Notes under the pieces: model-generated
The model's input: only the letters and a program-made list of their open reading frames with translations
The model's database searches: none
What the model was told of the DNA's origin: nothing
From: UBA3495 sp964629875
GTDB lineage: Bacteria > Chloroflexota > Dehalococcoidia > Lucifugimonadales > UBA3495
DNA: 64,000 bases
Direction of reading: 5' to 3'
Assembly: GCA_964629875.1 (NCBI GenBank)
Contig: CAZVRK010000002.1
Coordinates: 78,715 to 142,714, forward strand
Position numbers and translations under genes: made by a program
Shown here: positions 61,789-64,000 of the stretch, one piece after another
Numbering within the stretch: position 1 is the stretch's first letter
Layout of the letters: the number at the start of each line of letters is the position of its first letter

Positions 61789-62958
61789 TTAATTCTGAAA
61801 GGCTGGCATAACTGTTTCAGCAAATTTCGATAGTTGATCTTTGAACACCTGTTTTGGCATCCCCATCGTTGAACCAAGGTTTATCCGTTCTAGCCCCGGA
61901 TATTTTTCCTCGACCTTTTTCAGATGGTCGATAATCATCTCTGGGGTTCCACAGAGCCAAGCTTTATTCTGAGCAGCTAGCTCAATTGTTGGCAATTCAA
62001 CGCCGCGCGCCTTCTCGGGGTTAGCCACGGCCTCGATTTGTTGTGGCTCGAGCTGCATCAAACCTAGTGGGGCGGCGAATTTCATAGCTTCCTCAAAGTA
62101 AGGGCGAGCTTCATCAATAGCGTTCTGCTGAGTATCAGATATGAAAAATCGGTAGCCGATCGCGAGATCTTCGCCTTTTGATATGATCCTGCCGTGACTC
62201 GCTGCAGCTGCCTGGTACATATCTATTCGTTCGTCTAGGACAGCCTCTGGGGTATTGGCTATTAGAGCTTTGATCCCCATACGAGCCATAAAATCTACGC
62301 CTTTGGGATTTCCGCTGACGAGAGGCTGCCAGATGTCGACAGGCTGATGTGCCGGGCGCGGAACAAGAGAAAGCTTTTCTAACTGGTATCCGCGGTATTC
62401 TACCTTTGCTGGGAATTCGTAGTGTTTGCCTTTATGGGAGAAGAAATCATTATTGAAGGCTTTTTGGATTACCTCTATTTGTTCCTCAAATAATTCACGG
62501 TTAGCATCAGAGTCACGCATAGGTGATCCGAAGGACTCGACTTCTCTACTGTGATAGCCCCGCCCTACTCCGAAAATCACCCTGCCGCCTGTCAGTATGT
62601 CTACGGTGGCGAAATCCTCTGCGAGCCTGAGAGGGTGCCACATTGGGGTAATATTGAAACCACTCCCGAATCTTAATGTTTTAGTTTGGGTAGCTAAGTA
62701 TAAACTGAGCATCAATAAGTTCGGTATGCATTCATATCCTTCTGGCTGGAAGTGATGCTCTGCCATCCAAAACTCGTCATACCCTAAGGATTCCATATGT
62801 TTTGAAATGTCTAATGCCCAGTCAAAGGCCTGTGCAAGTTTTGCATTTGGGTAAAGCCTGTCATTGGCAGGCGTACCGCTTAGCCCCAAATTGTCGTCTA
62901 CAATATGTCCTGCGTATGATGCACTAAAGCCGCGAATCATCGGTGATACCTCTGCCAA
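61789..62958 (-). CDS. LLM-class flavin-dependent monooxygenase
   Basis: A 389-residue luciferase-like enzyme with MAEHHFQPEGYECIPN, LRFGSGFNITPMWHPLRLAEDFATVDILTGGRVIFGVGRGYHSREVESFG. It is a branch separate from the 5155/51560 pair: the block after GGR differs. Located alone. Likely uses FMNH2 supplied by a reductase elsewhere. Confidence 0.88.
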   Translation of the reverse strand: MAEVSPMIRGFSASYAGHIVDDNLGLSGTPANDRLYPNAKLAQAFDWALDISKHMESLGYDEFWMAEHHFQPEGYECIPNLLMLSLYLATQTKTLRFGSGFNITPMWHPLRLAEDFATVDILTGGRVIFGVGRGYHSREVESFGSPMRDSDANRELFEEQIEVIQKAFNNDFFSHKGKHYEFPAKVEYRGYQLEKLSLVPRPAHQPVDIWQPLVSGNPKGVDFMARMGIKALIANTPEAVLDERIDMYQAAAASHGRIISKGEDLAIGYRFFISDTQQNAIDEARPYFEEAMKFAAPLGLMQLEPQQIEAVANPEKARGVELPTIELAAQNKAWLCGTPEMIIDHLKKVEEKYPGLERINLGSTMGMPKQVFKDQLSKFAETVMPAFQN

Positions 62959-63083
62959 ATAGGTTTATAAATTTCCGAACATAGACTTATTGGTTCGGTT
63001 AAGGATACTCTGATCCGATGCTACTCGTGTGGAGTACTAATGTCAATCTCAGCGGATAGCAAGCTAGGCTAGATTATTCAGGT

Positions 63084-63998
63084 TTAAACACTAGGGGGTG
63101 GAGCAGGGGCAGGATTGTATAATTCTAACCCTATGGTAGCAGGAAAAACGTTAATAATTTCGTCTACAGTCCACCGACTATCTTTTTGGATGGTTCTAAC
63201 TGGCTCGGGTTCGTTCAATAGGGTAACTAGACCCTCAGTAACATGAAAAATGTGGCCGTTAACATGTGCAGACTCATCTGATGCCAACCACGTTACAAAT
63301 GGTGCTACGTCGTCAGCTTCACCAAGCAGTCCCGCTCCGGCAGCAATACCGCGAGAATCTCTTAAATCTCTAGATTCTTGTGGGACGCTTGTAGTCATAC
63401 GAGTGGCGGCACTTGGAGCTATTGAATTGACAGTGACTCCATATCGGCCGAGATCTCGTGCTGCTACGCGAGTCAGTCCGGCAATGCCATCTTTAGCAGC
63501 TCCGTAATTAGCCTGGCCAGAATTGCCGTATAAGCCTGATGTGGAACTAAATGTGATGATTCGTCCTGATCTTTGTTGTCTGAATATTATGGAAGCGTGC
63601 TTAACGATAGTGAAAGTGCCCTTGAGATGAACTGCGATTACGTCGTCCCATTCCTGTTCCGACATGTTAAAGATCATTCGATCGCGTAATATACCGGCGC
63701 AGGTAACGACTACATCGAGTTTTCCGAAATTGTCTATGGCAGTCTGGATTATATTCTCACCGCCTTGCATGGTCGCAACGGATTCAGTACATGCTACAGC
63801 GTTACCGCCGGCGTCTTTTATCTCACTGGCAACTTGTTCTGCGATAGATTGATCGTATCCAGAGCCATCGACATTAACCCCGGGGTCAACAATGACAACG
63901 GAAGCGCCCTCTTGGGCCATGAGGTGCGCAACGCCTCTACCTACTCCTCTGCCTGATCCGGTTACTATAGCTACTTTACCTTCTAAGTTATTGGGCAT
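63084..63998 (-). CDS. Short-chain dehydrogenase/reductase
   Basis: A 304-residue SDR. TGxxxGxG motif VTGSGRGVGRGVAHLM, acidic end of strand 2 (IVDPGV), TCAGI, catalytic Ser in FSSTSG and Tyr-Lys in NYGAAKDG. The Asp at the end of strand 2 suggests NAD. A 50-residue C-terminal extension ends with PAPAPPPSV. It resembles SDRs of the multifunctional-enzyme-type hydroxyacyl-CoA branch, but the substrate is not known. Start ATG 63998 is complete. Confidence 0.9.
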   Translation of the reverse strand: MPNNLEGKVAIVTGSGRGVGRGVAHLMAQEGASVVIVDPGVNVDGSGYDQSIAEQVASEIKDAGGNAVACTESVATMQGGENIIQTAIDNFGKLDVVVTCAGILRDRMIFNMSEQEWDDVIAVHLKGTFTIVKHASIIFRQQRSGRIITFSSTSGLYGNSGQANYGAAKDGIAGLTRVAARDLGRYGVTVNSIAPSAATRMTTSVPQESRDLRDSRGIAAGAGLLGEADDVAPFVTWLASDESAHVNGHIFHVTEGLVTLLNEPEPVRTIQKDSRWTVDEIINVFPATIGLELYNPAPAPPPSV

Positions 63999-64000
63999 TG

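Overview
The window looks like chromosomal DNA of a marine Chloroflexota bacterium, most likely of the SAR202 / Dehalococcoidia-related lineage. This is inferred from content, not from a marker tree. It holds four luciferase-like flavin monooxygenases (one of F420 type), an enolase-superfamily enzyme, several alpha/beta hydrolases, SDRs and MFS carriers, an orphan gluconate-dehydrogenase subunit 3, and compact housekeeping operons with moderate GC and frequent TTG starts. Such an oxidative repertoire has been described for SAR202 genomes. No plasmid, phage, transposase, rRNA or CRISPR array was seen.

Left part (1-24.8 kb). The 5' two thirds of secA leave the left edge. A patchwork of catabolic genes follows: alpha/beta hydrolase, F420-type LLM oxidoreductase, Gfo/Idh/MocA dehydrogenase, LLM monooxygenase with a hydrolase, and a DAO-type FAD oxidase. 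From 8.6 to 13.1 kb lies a stretch of small, mostly unrecognised genes. It contains an XRE repressor paired with a Cys-rich zinc-ribbon protein behind a promoter/palindrome, a tRNA-Gly(CCC), and an antitoxin-like gene. Next come an enoyl-CoA hydratase, two tandem OFA-like MFS transporters and an MDMPI/DinB-fold protein. From 16.7 to 24.8 kb a TcuA-like flavoprotein is divergent to a seven-gene + strand run: GlcG-like, NodB-type deacetylase, six-bladed NHL propeller, beta-hydroxyacid dehydrogenase, Ham1-like, CocE hydrolase and Gluconate_2-dh3. This looks like an uncharacterised catabolic locus.

Middle part (24.8-47.2 kb). A small HTH protein and a magnesium-chelatase/MoxR-type ATPase precede a run of DUF1232 protein, HemW, SelB and NurA. 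Then come a HExxH metalloprotease-like secreted protein downstream of serA, and a hydrolase-SDR-acyl-CoA dehydrogenase-FKBP lipoprotein operon. A mandelate-racemase-type enzyme follows, then a MacB-type ABC export operon with an unusually long coiled-coil adaptor and a DUF5666 protein. The part ends with a TPP-enzyme beta-type subunit, ArsM, a PIG-L deacetylase, a MaoC-like protein and a small basic-tailed membrane protein.

Right part (47.2-64 kb). A 316-bp AT-rich gap just upstream of obgE carries five TTATCAAC[A/C/T] DnaA-box-like 9-mers. It coincides with a change in base skew: the + strand is C-leaning or neutral to the left and G/T-rich to the right. This is the best candidate replication origin in the window and its most notable feature. 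To the right lie obgE-nadD-pyrE, ygfZ with an IscA/ErpA-type scaffold, an LLM monooxygenase, acs, ridA, relA/spoT, trxB, purA, dgt-like dNTPase, another LLM monooxygenase and an SDR.

Coordinates use starts chosen from Shine-Dalgarno spacing where the longest frame looked over-extended. All function names rest on reading motifs by eye; no database search was run.
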